From Glandiceps talaboti (taxonomy: Eukaryota; Hemichordata; Enteropneusta; Spengelidae): a DNA stretch of 64,000 nucleotides. The notes beneath the pieces were generated by a model, which worked only from the letters and a program-made list of their open reading frames with translations, searched no databases and was not told the DNA's origin. The stretch's first letter is position 1. The number at the start of each line of letters is the position of its first letter. Made by a program: the position numbers and the translations under genes. Positions 1 to 11,980 of the stretch are shown one piece after another. Where the stretch lies: assembly GCF_964340395.1 (NCBI RefSeq), contig NC_135560.1, positions 5,538,498-5,602,497 on the forward strand, given 5' to 3'.

Positions 1-561
1 TGATAGATCAAGTACCATACCTACAACAACATATTTGGTATTGTGGTAATACGTTTGAGATTCTCATTAAAACAGAGTGGTAACTCGAGTACTTAGTGCC
101 ATAATGATGATAGAGAAACCTGATTGCATATTTTAGGAACTCATGTAAATTTGACATATTAATTACCCATAGAGGCCCAGTTTGGATTAGGATTAACTTG
201 TAGGTGTGAAAAACAGTTGTCAGGTAAAGCCTTGGAAAAGTGGGTACAGAACAAAAGAATGATCTCATGTAATCCTGTGTTAAACCATAGACAGTGGAGG
301 GGACTGTCTATGGTTAAACACTTGTAGGAAACACTGATAAAATACTTGGAGAACTCCAGTGGATTTTAAGTACCTATTGCCCTTTAAGGAAAACATTGCA
401 GAACAGCAGAAACACTACATTCTTCGACAGTTCTTGAATAAGAAGTGAACAAATGTAGGAAAGGGCCATGTTTCTATCACCTAATGTCTTTCATAGAAGA
501 AAATGCCTTGAATATACTTGAGACTTGGTTTTGTATTTCTAATGGTTTTATTTGTCCACAG
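1..561. other. Intron of YTHDC2 (upstream exons lie outside the window)
   Basis: No exon could be supported before the acceptor at 560-561. The region holds one 45-bp hairpin (277-321). An open frame enters the 562 exon from 445, but the part before the acceptor reads as intron. Confidence 0.6.
277..321. repeat. Short hairpin repeat, related to one at 48502-48532
   Basis: The left arm contains TAAACCATAGACAGT and the right arm ACTGTCTATGGTTA, separated by a few bases, giving a stem of about 18 bp. The same stem core recurs at 48502-48532 with almost no loop, so this is a dispersed foldback sequence and not a chance palindrome. Confidence 0.6.
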
Positions 562-3500
562 AATGACCACTCAGAGCCTGATGATGCCGAGACTGGCAGG
601 AAACCATGGATGAAATCACCAAAGAGAATGAATATCACACCACCCAAGGACAAGAGAAATTTCAGTGAGTTGAGAAATGAACTATGTCATCATCAAACTG
701 ACATGTTGTCTAAATGTATTGTGTGACCAGGACACTGTGAATGCCAGGATTATAACTTACCTCATAGTGTAGGCTTCAGAAATAAAAGTCTTTAACTTTA
801 GCTGTTTACTTGTTCAAGAAAACTTCATCAACCCTTTCATGTGAAAATTGAAAACAAAATATTGGGTCACCATATAATTTTTTTGAAGTAGAAGTCAACA
901 TGACATCAAAATTAAGTCATTTTAGAATCCAATATGGCCACCGAATATGGTGTCAACTGAATGGGAAAATAACAGATTTGTTGATGTCTTTAAAAACAAG
1001 AAGATAAACCAAACATTTCTATGGACAAGCTTTCATATGACAAAGTTTGGAGAGTGTGTACAATAACTTTGATGTGCAGGGAAAGTTATCCTATAGGGGC
1101 ATTCTACCTTAAATATAAAATTCCCAGGTGAACCATTCCAAAAACTTCACAAGCTGTAATGGCAAAATGAGGATGCCTTCTTTTAATCCAGGTTCAAATT
1201 TTGCACATTACTTCTTTCAAACCAGGCACAAAGGTTACACATTATATCAGGCCTAATTTACATACATTGATACTGTTAACCACTATACACACCTTGTTTT
1301 TTTCCACATATACTGTGTTTGCAGGAAGCCCTCTATTTCATGACGGCAAGATGTCAGGTCTGACAAAGTCACCCAGTGATAGTAGTTCTGCCACCAGTCC
1401 ATGTAATAGCCCGTCCCCTCCAGGATCAGTCAAAGGTGCCGAAAGGATGCCCTCTGGTGACCAAACATCACCATCTTCTGAGAAGTATTATCCCAATAGA
1501 TACTTTATTGTGAAGTGTAACAATCAACAAAACTTGGATATATCATTGACGAAAGGCATTTGGTGTACAAGTAAAGGCAGTGAAAAGAAGCTAAGTAAGG
1601 CATTTGAGGTATGTTCATCAGTGTCTTTGTTGCAGCCAAGTATGTAGAAAATCCAAAATTCACAACAATGCCAACTTTGAAAATTAGGATATTGTCATAT
1701 CTGCCCTAGTTTTCATTACTCACAAAAAACTATTGTTCTAGAATTTTTGTAGATAATTTTCCGTACGTATCAAATTCATCACAAGTGTATACTTTCATGT
1801 TTTACCCATTGTAATGCTCTTTCTACCATGAGGTGTTTAGTTGAACAAAAAACCTACAAGTTGGGAAAAATAGGACTAAAGCCAACCCAAACAGGAAAGC
1901 TGTAAATCAGTGAGATCTATGAGATTGTCCTCATTTGCATAACATTTGCATGCAGGTATGCAATAATGTTTTCGGTATTGCACTGCAGTGAAAATACCAC
2001 TAGTATATGCATGTACCAGTGCAAGTAATTTCTAGTACGTATGTAATAAATTATGTTATTATTATTATCTTGTATATTTCAGGAGTGTAAAAATGTATAC
2101 CTGATCTTCTCAGTACAAGGCAGTGGTCACTTTCAAGGCTATGCCAGAATGTCATCTCCAATTAGTAGAGACAGATCACATGAACTTGGCACTGGTTCAT
2201 CGGCAGCTTTAGGAGGTCTATTTGATGTTGAGTGGATCAAAAGGTAAGTTACTACCGTTGATTAGAGATTACTGCAATCAGAACATCATGTTATCAGTGG
2301 TGGACTATTAAAACTGGATTGTATGGGGCCAAGAAGTCTTCTCTTTTTCACATAAATTGGCTAACCGATGGACGCAGCACACAGCAGGATGTGGTATAGA
2401 CAAATCCACACTTTGAGAACACCATAGTCCTGTCTGTATAGTTATAGTTGGCTTTAAGAACTTTGATTCCATGACTTAAATTTGACGGCTAGTGCAAGGG
2501 AAATGTAAACACAACTTATAAATAACCCAGCCATACTCAGTACAACAGTATTCAGCTCAATACTAGTTAAGGATATTTTGTACATACTAAAATATGTGTT
2601 TTCCATTGCAGGGCTAATGTGTCTTTCCAACAGACCAAGGACTTGTCAAATCCTTGGAATGATCATAAGAAAGTAAAGATTGCTAGGGATGGCCAGGTAA
2701 GTGACATCTTATACCTAAAACAGCAAGTATTCACCAGGAGACTACAGATAACATACCATAATCAAAGCCAATCCAGCAATCGTTTTCCAAGTTGAGGGTG
2801 TATTACTTGAGCGATAACAATGCTATAAACTGTTGAACACAACAAAGTTATAATTGGGGAGAGTCTTGCAAATGAATGAGTGAAGGCAAACCTCTCTTTC
2901 ATTACAACCGTGCTGTTTTCGTGTGGCTTAAATAAGACAGTCAGAACCTACAAGATACATTATTTAGAACTAAGGTAGAAGAATTCTTTGGCTGGTAAGG
3001 AATGCTTTTAGCTTTCATCATTGAATGCTGGGAAATAATGATTCTTTCAAAGGAGGCTGTAGTACTCAACTATCATGATCCCCACTTCTGCTTCTGAATA
3101 GCACTCCAAGTGGCCAAACTAAGCAATCTTTTGTCTTTCTGACATACTGGGAGTTTGAACATACACACTGTAGTAATGTTTTGATATTAGGTTTTTCTCA
3201 ATCATGTACGTCTATCAAAACACTAGGAGTATAAAAGTAACTAGTAATGCAGTCCTTTACATCAAACAGTATAATTCTTGATGTTTGGGATTAAATTCAA
3301 AACACCGTCGAACCACTCATGTTCATCCCCTATAAAGCTCCTCTGTGTCTTGATATATATAAATTATTTCTACATGTTGGTAGTCAGACCAACTTTCAAA
3401 GCTCAAATTATGTTTTTTTTGAAGACCAAGAGTTGTACAGTAGACGTCACACATACACACACAGAGTACAATAATAGATAATGCACTATAAATTATGTTA

Positions 3501-4166
3501 GTTGTTCTCCTTACACTTACAACTTTATTTTGTTATGTGTATTATAATTAGGAGTTGGAACCACAAGTTGGTGATAAGTTATTACAGCATTGGTCTAAAG
3601 TTGAAGACTACAAGACAGGTTCAGGGGATGCAGTTGCCAAGGTAACCCCACACAGTTCACCAACAAGTCAGAGTCTAGAATCCAAAGGTTTAGCTAGTGA
3701 CAACACTTCTGGTGCTGGAGTTCAAGGAGGAGGAGGAGGAAGACACAAGGGGAATGACAAATCTCGGTCCCCCCAATATCACGGATCTACTCCACCAATG
3801 ACTCCACAATTTCATAGAGGATCTCCTTTGTTAGGTAACATGCCACCGGCATATGCCTCCCCAGCACATGGACAGATGTATCAATCTCCGACGGGATCAC
3901 CGATCCCACTTGCCCATTCCTCACCTTCTAATTTCCATGGAATGATGTTCCATGGCAGAGGTCCAGGACAGTATGGTGGCAACAGGTCACCCATGTCAGC
4001 TGGTAGCCGATCCCCTATGAGTCCACCCGGTGCTTACAATCAGTTTGGAGGTAGGGGTAGTCAGAACAGTCCTGTACAGAGAGGCGGACCACATAGGAAA
4101 GATGGTAACCATGGCAACCAACATAATAAACAGAGAGGAAATGATAAACCAGATCAAAAGAAATGA
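562..4166 (+). CDS. YTHDC2: YTHDC2 (3'-5' RNA helicase / m6A reader), last five coding exons, 5' partial
   Basis: Exons: 562-664, 1325-1608, 2083-2243, 2612-2696, 3552-4166 (stop TGA at 4164). All junctions are GT-AG and the phases join cleanly, giving 415 C-terminal residues. A Ser/Pro linker precedes a complete YTH domain spread over exons 2-5, starting at NRYFIVKCNN and running through VYLIFSVQGSGHFQGYARMS, VEWIKR and NPWNDHKKVKIARDGQELEP. The wording SVQGSGHFQG and GQELEPQVG matches YTHDC2 much better than YTHDC1 or YTHDF. Two Trp residues (in GIW and VEW) sit where the m6A cage is expected. Known for the family: YTHDC2 binds m6A RNA and acts with XRN1/MEIOC in the mitosis-to-meiosis switch; its helicase, ankyrin and OB parts would be upstream of this window. 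Oddity: vertebrate YTHDC2 ends just after the YTH domain, whereas here about 190 residues of low-complexity SP/GG/H/N-rich tail follow in the same exon. Confidence 0.93.
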
Positions 4167-4179
4167 TCAAATTGAATTC

Positions 4180-4185
4180 AATAAA
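4180..4185 (+). terminator. Candidate polyadenylation signal for YTHDC2
   Basis: AATAAA lies 14 bases after the stop codon and overlaps a second AATAAA. This would give a very short 3' UTR. Another AATAAA near 6307 is a possible distal signal. Which one is used cannot be told from sequence. Confidence 0.35.
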
Positions 4186-4243
4186 TAAATGAAATTTTGC
4201 TGCCATTTTTGATATTTTGTATTTACATAGCAGGCCTCTCAAA

Positions 4244-4259
4244 CAGCGCCCTCTAGTGG
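4244..4259 (-). promoter_or_regulatory. CTCF-like motif, reverse orientation
   Basis: Read on the minus strand this is CCACTAGAGGGCGCT, matching the bilaterian CTCF core consensus CCASYAGRKGGCR. It lies just past the YTHDC2 stop and is part of an inverted repeat with the motif at 4650 (flanking AGGCCT shared). It may equally be a fragment of a dispersed repeat. Confidence 0.35.
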
Positions 4260-4649
4260 TTTAGCTTAGTCAGGACATGAGTGACATATGATTTGAATGA
4301 ACTTCATACACCTACATATACTTGTGTTTCTGTACAGTTATTCTACCTCAAATTATTGAAATTATAGATACAAAGACTGTTTCTTATTTATTACTACTTA
4401 GATTTTTTTAATACACTCATGCATCATTTTGTACAAATTCTTCAAAACAAAAATTGATCAATCACTATCTACATTGAAGAGTTTGTAAAATGAAATATCA
4501 AAGTCAAGAAAAGGTCTTGCACTGGCTGTCTGAACTGTACAACTCATATCAAATATGAAAATTTTCCAAACTATTACAGTGTTTTGCCAAGTTCAGTTTG
4601 TGTATTTGCTTGTCTTGACTTTTACCTTTGTTTATTAATTTGTGCATCA

Positions 4650-4664
4650 CCACTAGAGGGCGCT
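4650..4664 (+). promoter_or_regulatory. CTCF-like motif, forward orientation
   Basis: CCACTAGAGGGCGCT in plus orientation, about 400 bp from the reverse copy at 4244-4259, so the pair points apart. A weaker, diverged copy (CCACTTGAAGGCGA) follows at about 4711. Single related sites lie near 38039 and 39180. Confidence 0.35.
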
Positions 4665-5029
4665 GCTTAGTTGAAAGGCCTAATTTAGCCTAAAGCTATA
4701 CATTTATCACCACTTGAAGGCGATGTTTACTCAAACAGCTTAATTTTTCTGAGCCACAAGCTCTCTTATCATGTTATGCCTTGTATCACTGACTTGTTAA
4801 AAAAACCCAGTAGCTTTCAGTCTTTTTAGAAGAATTACATGTTGACAAATACAAGAGCATTTCATCAGTAGAATAAGGCAGATTTGGATAATGGCTGACA
4901 GACTCAGCATTGTACATACTTCAGTTTATGTTAAAAAAATATTGACAACTCCTTGTAACCTTGAACATAATTCAGTAACTAGATGTAGTACCTACTAGTA
5001 CTACTGTGGAAACCATGCTTTCAGCTTTC

Positions 5030-5300
5030 TAAGATAGACACAGACTAAAACTATTGTGGTTTGATATGGTAGATTACATAAGTGGGTGATAGCAGTGCTT
5101 CTGTAGTACAGATATAATTATCCAGCAATCAAGATAGTGGACGTCCCCAACAATGTAGCCCTACACAATCAAGGAAGTCAACAGAAACACCACTCTACTT
5201 AGAGTATAATTAAACCAATAGCCATTCAACAGCTTATATCAACATGTCTCAACAATAGTTTCAGTTTGTGTTTGTTCTAATTAGCCGATAGCTTGGTTTC
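5030..5300 (+). repeat. Interspersed repeat, related to 21950-22190 and 43080-43200
   Basis: Shared landmarks in the same order: a GTAGATTACATAAGTGGG-like segment, CAATCAAGATAGTG, GCCACTCTACT, then ATATCAACATGT. The second copy lies in the last intron of STRA6-like paralog 1 and a shortened one in paralog 2, so this is a dispersed element. Its family is unknown to me. Confidence 0.5.
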
Positions 5301-6752
5301 CACAGTCATAATATGACTGCAATGAAAAGACGTACACAGATATCAGTGTACTACTAGACTAATGAACTTGCTATTGATTAGTCAAATTTGCACTCACCTG
5401 GTGAGATGTTTTGTTAAATAATCTGTTAAAATAACTAATAACCTTGAAAAAAAATCCAGGAAAATGATGCCAAATGTTCTCAAAACTGAAAATGTAATAA
5501 GTGATTTCAAATGTATGAACTGTGAGCTGCTTATTTTTTTTCATCAGATTTTACAAATTTTGGCAAAATAACATTTCTGTACAAGCATGTGTTACAATAA
5601 TGCTTGTCACTGTAGCAATAATTGTATTGTGTAAAAGCTTTTTGTAAGGTGAAAAATCATCAAACCTTTTAACAAGTTTAAATTACCGACTGATATGTAT
5701 AATAACAGATGTTAATTAAGTTTGAATGTTCTAGCTCCATTTTGGACTTACTGTCATTTGTCTTTCAATATTTCAGACACACTTTTTTGTACAAAAATAT
5801 TTCACAACATGACCAACAACTTGTAACACCCAAAAGTGATATCGCTGTGTGTGCCACAATGAAAGTAACATTGTTTTCCATCGCTTTAGTTACAAGGGCC
5901 GATATATGGTTGCTGTTAATGTGATCAATCTGTAAACAATGTTACCCGTGCAGAGCAAGTAAACAAGTAAATAGGCAATGACTAGTGTAAATATTGAAGA
6001 CATTGTCTAGATTTCACGGACAGCAAAATATAATCACAGTTGTGATGTTATCATTCATTTTATAATGTACACTGTATGTAATCAGTGTTTTCAACAGCTA
6101 GCAATACAACATTATCTACATGTTTACTCCATACAAAGAGAGTCATATACTAGGCTCTGAATTGAAGCAATGAAAACAATGCTATTTTACTCTTTGGTAT
6201 GAATGCTATAAACTGATACGGTACACAGTAGAATTGCTTTACTATGATGTTTGCTGGTTGTATAATTTGATGAAGTGTATACGTTACAAGTAAAACAGTC
6301 CTGATCAATAAATGCAATAATTGTAGAATTTGATGGTTACTTGAACTTCAGAAAGTAGAACAACTAAAAATGTAATGATATAGTCACCATGAAACACAAT
6401 ATTAAATACACAATCAGAGGCTAGGCTGGCCATCAAACGAATACTATAAACTTAGATATTTTCACTACTAGAAAATTTTACAATTTTACAGTCTTCAGTT
6501 AGTTTTCAAAGATAGATTTTTACTAATTACCAGACTTGTACATTGTGTTCATGTACAAGCAGGCATTTTAGTCACTACTTATTTTGTGAAAATATATCTT
6601 TAGCAAAGGTTTCAAGGTTTGCAGTACCCAATACATAATCAGAGGCGACTTGCCATGGAACAACTACCCAATACACAACCAGGGGCCAATTATTATTCAT
6701 TTATATCAATTGAATTATTAAGTTTTCATTTCCTCATAATGACTTGTTATCA

Positions 6753-7305
6753 ATGAAGAATTAGTCTAGTTCCTATACATGTTTTATGATCACTACAATC
6801 ATATCCACCGTATAGTCAAAGTGGTTACTCTCAGCACAATAATCTGTGTTTACCCCCAACAGTGTTGATATAAACGTGATGACTTTATAGCGTCCCCACA
6901 TTCTTTACTTTCAGATTGGATGTGGAGTTAAGTCAACATTACGTGCTAAATTCCAGTGATAGTCAAATCAGCTGTACTTATTGACCAATTACAACTGCAT
7001 GTCAGTTTGTGATAGATTACTACTGACATGCACTGTTCAGCCTTTCCCCAGCAGGTGATTTAGTCAGATTATCAGTGAAGTTCATGACTTTGACTATACG
7101 TTGGGAGGATATAGATCGTAGAGAACATCGACAGGTATAGGAACTAGACTATAAATTTCTTAGTCTAGTTTCCTAGAAGAGTTATGATCGCCTCCACCCA
7201 ACCTTGGCTAAACAGGCAGCTTAGACAGATTATCAGTGAAATGCATGACTTTGACTATACGTGGAGAGGATAGTGATCGTACAGGTATAGGATCTAGACT
7301 AATAA
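6753..7305. repeat. Foldback repeat cluster (one inverted plus two direct copies)
   Basis: A segment of about 85 bp with CATGACTTTGACTATACG and GGTATAGGAACTAGACTA occurs at about 7067-7155 and 7219-7305 in the same direction. An inverted copy lies at about 6753-6830 and a partial inverted copy near 7160-7195. Several nested copies of one short non-autonomous element is the simplest reading. Confidence 0.5.
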
Positions 7306-8374
7306 AGAATATACATTTGTGTTACATCTCTTGTGTTTTCTAAAATAAAATGAAAGGGAGAAATACTTATACACTTTGTAGAATATACACCTACTTCAGT
7401 TTTAACAATCATGAGTTTGCATGATGCATGGTTACGCTAAACTTTAATGTTAATATGATGTTTTGGAATTACAGACGTTGTAATTATAATGTCCACACTC
7501 GCACTTGATTGTGTGTGATTTTGCTATCCATTAAGAATACAGTGAACTAAACTTATTAGTAATTCATAAATTTGTTTAATTTTTGAGATGTAAGTTCAAT
7601 GGTCAACATTTTCATGGCCAAATTGAAATTAAATACACTTAAATCAAAGAGAATTTTAATTGTGTTATACAATGGTTTTAAAGTTGTACAGTCTGGTCAC
7701 TGATAAGGCCCCACTTCAGCTACTGTCAGTACAGAAAATGTACTGACATAATTACATAGTAAAAGTTACATAAAGGTATAGACGTAAAGGGGGGGGGGGG
7801 AGGTCGAATGTTAGTAACAGAATCTTTTTTTAAAAAAATGTTTGTAAAACAAAAACACTGGGCCCTTGCCCGCGTGAGGGCGCTAAACACCGATAAGTAC
7901 GATATGTAGCAGATGTCTAGGCACGGGGGCTTGGAATTGGGCCATGCTTATTGTTTGTTTATTGTTTACTTTTACATTTTACATGTCAATCTTACTCACC
8001 ATTTGGTATGAGACCTTCAATGATATCCTTATTTGCAACATTATTGTTTTACTGACAATTGTGGACATCATAAAATCGACAGATCTTGCTATATATTAAC
8101 CACAGTCAGCACATTTTTCCAAGTGGCACGTCGGAACAAAGTTGACGCCTTGGTTGGTACTTCCTTTAAAAAATCAAAGGTATTTATTTCATCCATTTGT
8201 TTTCATTGACACCTGAAATAAGATTTTCAACTCGACTTTTTTAAGAAAGGTGTTATACTCTAACAGAATGTTCATAATCATCACAATTGCATCGAATACT
8301 GTAGAATATTACATAAACTTGTTGCTTAAGAACACATTTCAACTCTATGTATAAGGAATAATTTCTGATACTTG

Positions 8375-8775
8375 ATGGATGATGGTGCTCTCTTGTAAGT
8401 AAAGATTGGAAGTTATTCCCTTACAGAGTCTGAATGGCCTAAAATTGGACTTACAGAGTTTCTAGGGGGAAACCCCTAGGACCCCATGATAAGAGGACAT
8501 AGTCCCATCTCAAGCTCTCTCCCCTACCTTTTACTGCCAAGATGCTATTAAACTTTTTAAAAAAAGAAGATATTTTAACCCTATGTAGTTGCTTATTACA
8601 TGTTGGTGCTGTCATGTAAAGCTTGGAACTTATTGTCTGAAAGGGTCTGAATACCCTAAAAATATGTCAAAAATCTCAAGAGCTTCTAGGGGGAGGCCCG
8701 TGGGACTCCCCCCACCATAAGAGATGTACATATTCCCATGTCTTTTATGGCTTCCCCCTATCTTTTACTTTCAAA
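8375..8775. repeat. Tandem pair of a roughly 215-bp repeat
   Basis: Two diverged copies share, in order, GGTGCT..TGTAA, a TTCTAGGGGGA..CC segment, CCCATGAT/CACCATAAGAG, ATTCCCAT, CCCCTA and CTTTTACT. No coding capacity is visible. Confidence 0.5.
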
Positions 8776-9359
8776 CTTCTTTTTATATATTATCAGCCCT
8801 ACTTTTTAATTCCGTGCGTACTCTTCACCAGGTGCCAATCAATTTAGCAGCTGGGACGTCCTACTGACTATACGCACTTCATACAAGAGCTACTTACTTG
8901 GACGGAGACAACACCTATATCTTCCACTCAATACTTAAAGCATCTACCCGTCTTGATTCGCTTCTGTATTCATCTATGTCAGTCTGGGCCTACAGAAAAG
9001 ACAAACATAATAGTCAGAGAGAAAAGAAAAATAACATTAGTAATAATAATATTAATGAAAATAAAGGTATTATAAAACACAATCAAAACAACAGCACGGC
9101 GAATTTAAAAAAGTATCGTGGGTTTTTTACTACTGTCGGATGTAAACAGCACCATCTTTAGGATTACCTGTGACGGCCTGTAACTACCTGTACTGTGTAG
9201 GAATTTTTGATATATCGAAGTTTACTTTCTGTAAAATATCGGACTTTGATGGTATTTTCGCACACCAACTGTATGTACATATTAAAGTTGTCATTGCTGA
9301 ACAGTCGCAGTAGCACTTTTTAGTGATAAATACCAAACGTTCGCTTGCATTACTACCTT

Positions 9360-9476
9360 GTCTACGGCCATACTACGTGGAAAAGGTCAGTTCTCGTCCG
9401 ATCACCGAAGCAAAGCTGCGTCGGGCATGTTAGTACTTAAATGGGAGACCGTCTGGGAATACCATGTGCTGTAGAC
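9360..9476 (+). rRNA. 5S rRNA-like gene (diverged copy or pseudogene)
   Basis: The 117-nt sequence opens with GTCTACGGCCATAC and ends with TGCTGTAGAC, so the terminal helix (GTCTAC/GTAGAC) pairs perfectly. Internally it keeps TCTCGTCCGATCACCGAAG, TCGGGC, TTAGTACTT, ATGGGAGACCG and CTGGGAATACC, which cover the A box, intermediate element and C box of the RNA polymerase III internal promoter. A T-run follows at once. It is about 3 nt short of typical 5S and has changes in the loop A/helix II region, and it is a single copy away from any array. It may be a dispersed variant gene or a pseudogene. Confidence 0.8.
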
Positions 9477-9481
9477 TTTTT
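9477..9481 (+). terminator. RNA polymerase III T-run after the 5S-like gene
   Basis: Five T residues directly follow the 3' end of the 5S-like sequence, the usual Pol III stop. Its preservation argues against simple random decay. Confidence 0.6.
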
Positions 9482-11164
9482 GATTTTTTGACCTTGTCAT
9501 TCAAATTATCCATCATTCATCTCGTCATTAACTTAAAAATCTTATAAAAAGTGGACAAAAATAAGATTTACATGAAAAAGGTCGAGTCTACTCACAGAGG
9601 CAGAAAGGTGTATCAAACTGCTGAACTCTGTTACACTGGGCAACAAAAGTTGGCATCATCTTGTAATATTCAATTTATGTTTGTAAGAAAGCACGTAAAT
9701 AAATGTTTAGGGAATGTCGTGCATCTTCGTAACTTAGAAGATGTGCTAAACAACAAACAAATAATATAACGCGACAAACGAGACGTGGTTTACCACATGT
9801 ACCATCTTACCAATCTTGGGGAGCCTTCAGTAATTACGACGGGGAGTGGGCCTTGGGGATTTAGCTTTAATATGTCTGAGCTGTAAAATGTGACCCTCCC
9901 CCAATCCCAAGTTCTAAAATCTGACCCCCCCCCCATCTCAAAATGACAAATTCGCTGATAGATGATGGAAATTATGTGGACAGATTAAAGGGACAGTAGC
10001 TATAACTTTTGATGATTTTGTTTTGTTCAACTTTTAAATAAAATATCTATAACGGGCACATGTCCATCAGAGTGGTCTAAAGTCTAAATTAAAAGCAGCT
10101 GTCTATCCGATTCATAAGAAGGGTTCTTTGCAGGATGTCAATAATTTCAGAGGGATCTCATTATTGTCAGTCACGAGGAAAATCTTTACCAAAATTTGAA
10201 CAGTCATTTTGATATTTGGGTAAAACTAAAAATTCCGAATCTCAAGGAGGTTTTCGTAAAGGATAGTCTACGATTGATAACATTTTTACTTTACAAGCCA
10301 TTATAACAAAATACATAATAAGACGTAAAGGTTGCTTTTACTGTTTTTTTTATTGATTTTAGTAAAGCCTTCGACAATGTTAATCATCAGTTCTTTTTAC
10401 ATAGATTACTATATCTTATGGGCTTCATGGCAACTTCTTACGTTTATTGAAGTCAATATATAGACAATCGTGTTCATGTGTTGGGTCAAGTCAGGGTCTA
10501 AAGGATTATTTTGACTGTTCAAAGGGTACAAGACAAGGTTGCATGTGGATGGTGTTGAATAGAACATGAAAGGACAATAAACGTAGACACTATACTATTA
10601 TAGCCAAGTCGAAATGCTTTGCGCTTTTACAGTAGATTTATGAGAGAGACGGATGTTCTTTATTTTTGAAATGTTGTGTATACATTAACCCATCCCATCT
10701 AAACTATCTTAATATGTCATATATGAAGACATATCACTAGATGTTGAATCAGCAGCTTGAAACAAAAATAAGAGGTGGGACTGATTATGAAGATAAATGA
10801 AACAACAATATGTTTTTAAAAATCGAGAAAACTACAATTGAAAAACATAAGGGATGATCTAATCGAAATTGTCCACACATCAATTGCAATGGTTGACACG
10901 TGGTAAAGTGTTTGGACAGATATATTAATTGAAGTAAATGTAATTATCACAATATTGATAAACCTATTGCAAAATCATTCTCATTTGTTTTCTATGTATT
11001 GCTATATTTGTAGTGTATCCATTTTCTGTGTCTTTTAGTATAGTGTGTGATATGGCAGCCTGTGAACAAACGGCATAGAAGAATTTAGCATATTCTTTTA
11101 ATCTGTTGAACAGATTTCTAGTAAACAAAATGATAAACATTACAACAAACACACAATTTTGTTT
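9482..11164. other. Intergenic sequence with LINE remnant
   Basis: Apart from the decayed reverse transcriptase at about 10085-10565 I see only AT-rich sequence and short pyrimidine-rich stretches (for example near 9900). No gene is supported. Confidence 0.5.
10085..10565 (+). pseudogene. Decayed non-LTR retrotransposon reverse transcriptase fragment
   Basis: Translation across several frames recovers ordered reverse-transcriptase blocks: PIHKKGSLQDVNNFRGISLL, then QGGFRKG..STIDNIF, then FIDFSKAFDNVNH, then CSKGTRQGC. Frameshifts and stops separate them. The FIDFSKAFD block holds the first catalytic Asp. The order and wording are those of jockey/CR1/RTE-type LINEs. No endonuclease or complete 3' end is visible, so the element is dead and truncated. 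Confidence 0.75.
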
Positions 11165-11171
11165 TTACTGT

Positions 11172-11216
<45 letters not shown>

Positions 11217-11980
11217 CTTTTTCATAATGTTAAGGTCCTGTTTGTGATTACTTAAATGCTAGGCGGCCTTTTGATCTCTGTCAGTCATACCAATGATTAT
11301 ACTGGAATTACTGTAACACCAGCCAGGCTTGCTTTAGAATGCACAGAAAGACGTGACTGTTTGCGTCAGCTGGAGATATTATCGTGAAAATGTTTTTTAA
11401 AAGAAGAATGGCTTGTAGCATATGTGTCACAGTACATCTTATTAATCCAGAATTCAACGTACACCTATCGCATAGATACAGAAGTGCACATATCGAGTAT
11501 ACATAGTAATTTCTTGAGTGGCAAAAACGATACTTAATAATTACAGTAACGATAATAAATATTTATCGTTGCCGTGTGATCTGACCACTATGATGCCATC
11601 CTCACAGAACAGGGTAGTTTCAAGGGGGAAATGTATTCTTTTCCTAACAATCATCGTGTTTGTCTCATATGCAATATTGGAATACACGGTAAGTATGCAA
11701 ACATGTATTTAGTCATGGCATCCTTTAGAATAAGAAAACTTGTACTCGCAGCCTTAATTTTCAAAAATTCATTTAACCTGATGAACAGAACTTCATCTGT
11801 CTCGACAAAATCCAACCATTACTGCTTCATCTCACATTTCATCGTGCTTGAATTTTATATCGTTGCTAAATTTATCATATGGATCAAAAATCATACTGAC
11901 ATTGCTACATTTATCGCCTGGCTCGACATAATACTAGCATTGCTGTATTTAGTGCCATCAATTACTACCGATAACGCTTA
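11165..11980 (+). repeat. Left arm of inverted duplication covering the NXPE first exon
   Basis: From the GT microsatellite (about 11172-11214) through the first coding exon and 290 bp of intron, this segment is the reverse complement of 19670-20400. Shared landmarks include CCAATGATTATACTGGAATT, CACCAGCCAGGCTTG, GCTTGTAGCATA, TATGCAAACATGTATTTAGT and GGCTCGACATAAT. Similarity looks near 90 percent, with indels. Confidence 0.8.

Larger units (their letters stand above)
4167..9359. other. Intergenic / 3' flank of YTHDC2, no coding gene recognised
   Basis: AT-rich sequence with scattered short open frames that lack splice context or recognisable domains. It holds the CTCF-like motifs, a repeat shared with the STRA6-like locus (5030-5300), a foldback cluster (6753-7305), a poly-G run near 7790 and a duplicated repeat (8375-8775). 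Confidence 0.6.

Noticed and set aside
445-561. Start codon and N-terminal 39 codons before the first YTHDC2 exon
   Set aside because: A clear acceptor (TTTGTCCACAG) at 551-561 and loss of family-like sequence upstream mark this as intron.
1201-1324. Alternative earlier start for the second YTHDC2 exon
   Set aside because: The acceptor TGTGTTTGCAG at 1314-1324 matches the phase left by the previous exon.
8898-9161. 87-codon open frame
   Set aside because: Asn/Lys-rich AT-driven composition with no domain or splice context.
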